Below are positions 61,914 through 64,000 of a stretch of DNA of 64,000 nt, in pieces (position 1 is the first letter of the stretch; each line of letters opens with the position of its first letter). The position numbers and the translations under genes are program-made. Source of the DNA: Actinomadura sp. DC4. Its GTDB lineage: Bacteria > Actinomycetota > Actinomycetes > Streptosporangiales > Streptosporangiaceae. Under the pieces are notes generated by a model, which did not search any database, was not told where the DNA came from, and saw only the letters and a program-made list of their open reading frames with translations. The stretch is taken from assembly GCF_030406325.1 (NCBI RefSeq), contig NZ_JAUEQY010000004.1, positions 124,001-188,000 of the forward strand, written 5' to 3'.

Positions 61914-62528
61914 CTAAAACCGGTGCTCTTTGACGTAGGGATCAGGCATTTCGGGCCTGGCCCGGACGACGATCGTACGGGCGACCTTGTCGTGCAGGGC
62001 CTGCCGCCGCTTGTCCCACAGGATCCACGCCACATCGACCAGCCCACCGACCCCACAGGTGGCGACGGTGACGAGGTACTCGAACAGGAGGCGCCAGGCG
62101 GCCTGGCCGTAGCTGATCGCGTCGGCGTCGTCGGCGCGTACGACCCGCAGGCTCATCACCCGCTTGCCGAGCGTCCGGCCCCATCGCCCGTGCTGCAGGA
62201 CGTAGTAGGCGAAGGCCACGACGCCCGCGATGAGGTTGGCCGCGGTCCGGCGGGCGAACCCGCCCTCGTACATCGTGCCGAGGCCGAGAACGGGCGCGGT
62301 GAGCAGCCAGGTGACGAGGTAGACGATGAGACCGTCGACGAACGCGGCGATCAGGCGCCGCCAGCGCCCGCCGTACTCCAGGCCCGTCTCGTACCCCGCC
62401 GGATCGAGGGAGCGGCCGTACACGGGCCAGGGCCCTGGGCCGTACGGCGTGCCGTCGGCCGGCGCGACCGGGGGCGGCGCCGGCTCGGGACGGAGGCGGC
62501 CCGGATCAGGATCGGGAGGTTCGCTCAT
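61914..62528 (-). CDS. RDD family membrane protein
   Basis: A 204-residue protein with a Pro-rich N-terminal ~45 residues and an RDD domain (RRLIAAFVDGLIVYLVTWLL, then GRTLGKRVMSLRVVRADD) of three to four helices. RDD proteins are small membrane proteins, some linked to Na+/H+ antiport or stress; the role here is unknown. The start is the ATG at 62526-62528; no strong ribosome site precedes it. The stop lies 44 bases before the next minus-strand gene. Confidence 0.85.
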   Translation of the reverse strand: MSEPPDPDPGRLRPEPAPPPVAPADGTPYGPGPWPVYGRSLDPAGYETGLEYGGRWRRLIAAFVDGLIVYLVTWLLTAPVLGLGTMYEGGFARRTAANLIAGVVAFAYYVLQHGRWGRTLGKRVMSLRVVRADDADAISYGQAAWRLLFEYLVTVATCGVGGLVDVAWILWDKRRQALHDKVARTIVVRARPEMPDPYVKEHRF

Positions 62529-62588
62529 GCCGCAACGGTGCGCCCGGCGCGACCGGGAGGAGACGCGGCACGCGGCCGGGAGGGGCGT

Positions 62589-62622
62589 CCTTGGCAACCC
62601 GTTGGGACCCGGGTTGCCAAGG
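62589..62622 (-). terminator. hairpin terminator of the HPPD gene
   Basis: A perfect 13-bp stem (CCTTGGCAACCCG) with an eight-base loop begins nine bases past the HPPD stop on the minus strand. No long T-tract follows. Confidence 0.7.
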
Positions 62623-62630
62623 ACCACGCG

Positions 62631-63904
<1,274 letters not shown>

Positions 63905-63932
63905 CCCTGCCTACGCCGATCGAGGGGGTCCG

Positions 63933-64000
63933 GTGATCGACGACATCGACGCTCGGCTGATCGAACTGCTCACCGCCGAGCCGCGGATCGGCGTGCTCGA
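63933..64000 (+). CDS. Lrp/AsnC family transcriptional regulator, partial
   Basis: Only 22 codons are inside the window. From GTG 63933 they read IDDIDARLIELLTAEPRIGV, the typical first helix of Lrp/AsnC DNA-binding domains (D-x-x-D-x-x-L-I). GAGGGGG lies upstream at 63922. Divergent orientation to HPPD suggests control of tyrosine catabolism. The rest lies beyond the right edge. Confidence 0.75.
   Translation, partial: MIDDIDARLIELLTAEPRIGVL

Overview
The window is GC-rich bacterial DNA with frequent GTG starts, several genes that appear to be translated without a leader, and a conserved housekeeping block (mfd, SurA-like lipoprotein, mazG, eno, FtsB/DivIC-like, DUF501, ppx, ndh). This order is known from filamentous actinobacteria, and F420-type and ROK-type genes fit the same phylum. 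I infer an actinomycete, possibly of the Streptosporangiales type. The genus cannot be fixed from sequence alone. No plasmid, phage, insertion sequence or CRISPR array was seen.

1-5000 (minus strand) is one end of a polysaccharide cluster: a GH26-like lipoprotein, an O-antigen ligase-type polymerase, an aminoglycoside-phosphotransferase-like protein, a PAPS-dependent sulfotransferase and a Wzz-like chain-length protein cut by the window edge. The last four form overlapping or tightly packed genes. 5185-9495 holds two convergent secreted beta-propeller paralogues separated by two strong terminators. 9672-13020 (minus) carries a TauE/SafE permease, a fused ATP-sulfurylase-like/APS-kinase protein and a methyltransferase.

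13197-34118 is the housekeeping spine. Between mazG and eno sit two tandem class A penicillin-binding proteins and a complete sulfate ABC uptake operon with its own Rrf2 regulator. After the uracil-DNA glycosylase lies a 725-base non-coding stretch with a short polyketide-synthase ketosynthase remnant and a Rex-type operator directly upstream of ndh. Downstream of ndh is an unusual short-variable-arm tRNA with a UAA anticodon.

34407-53581 contains a Bax-inhibitor-1 membrane protein, PPOX and DUF4287 small proteins, a thiolase, a PQQ-like lipoprotein, cystathionine beta-synthase and cystathionine gamma-synthase type enzymes flanking an MMPL transporter, a MoxR/VWA chelatase-like pair, a FIST protein, a ROK kinase, threonine ammonia-lyase and a DrrAB-type ABC exporter. 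53589-64000 is more accessory: regulator/reductase and AsnC/MFS divergent pairs, a patatin-like protein with a damaged 5' end, a cysteine-rich mini-protein, two secreted M1 metallopeptidases, an RDD membrane protein, 4-hydroxyphenylpyruvate dioxygenase, and the start of another AsnC regulator.

A theme of the window is sulfur. Sulfate import (23431-27532), APS/PAPS formation (10731-12233), a possible sulfite or sulfonate permease (9672-10661), cysteine/cystathionine metabolism (38912-43841) and a consumer of PAPS, the sulfotransferase in the polysaccharide cluster, all lie within about 43 kb.
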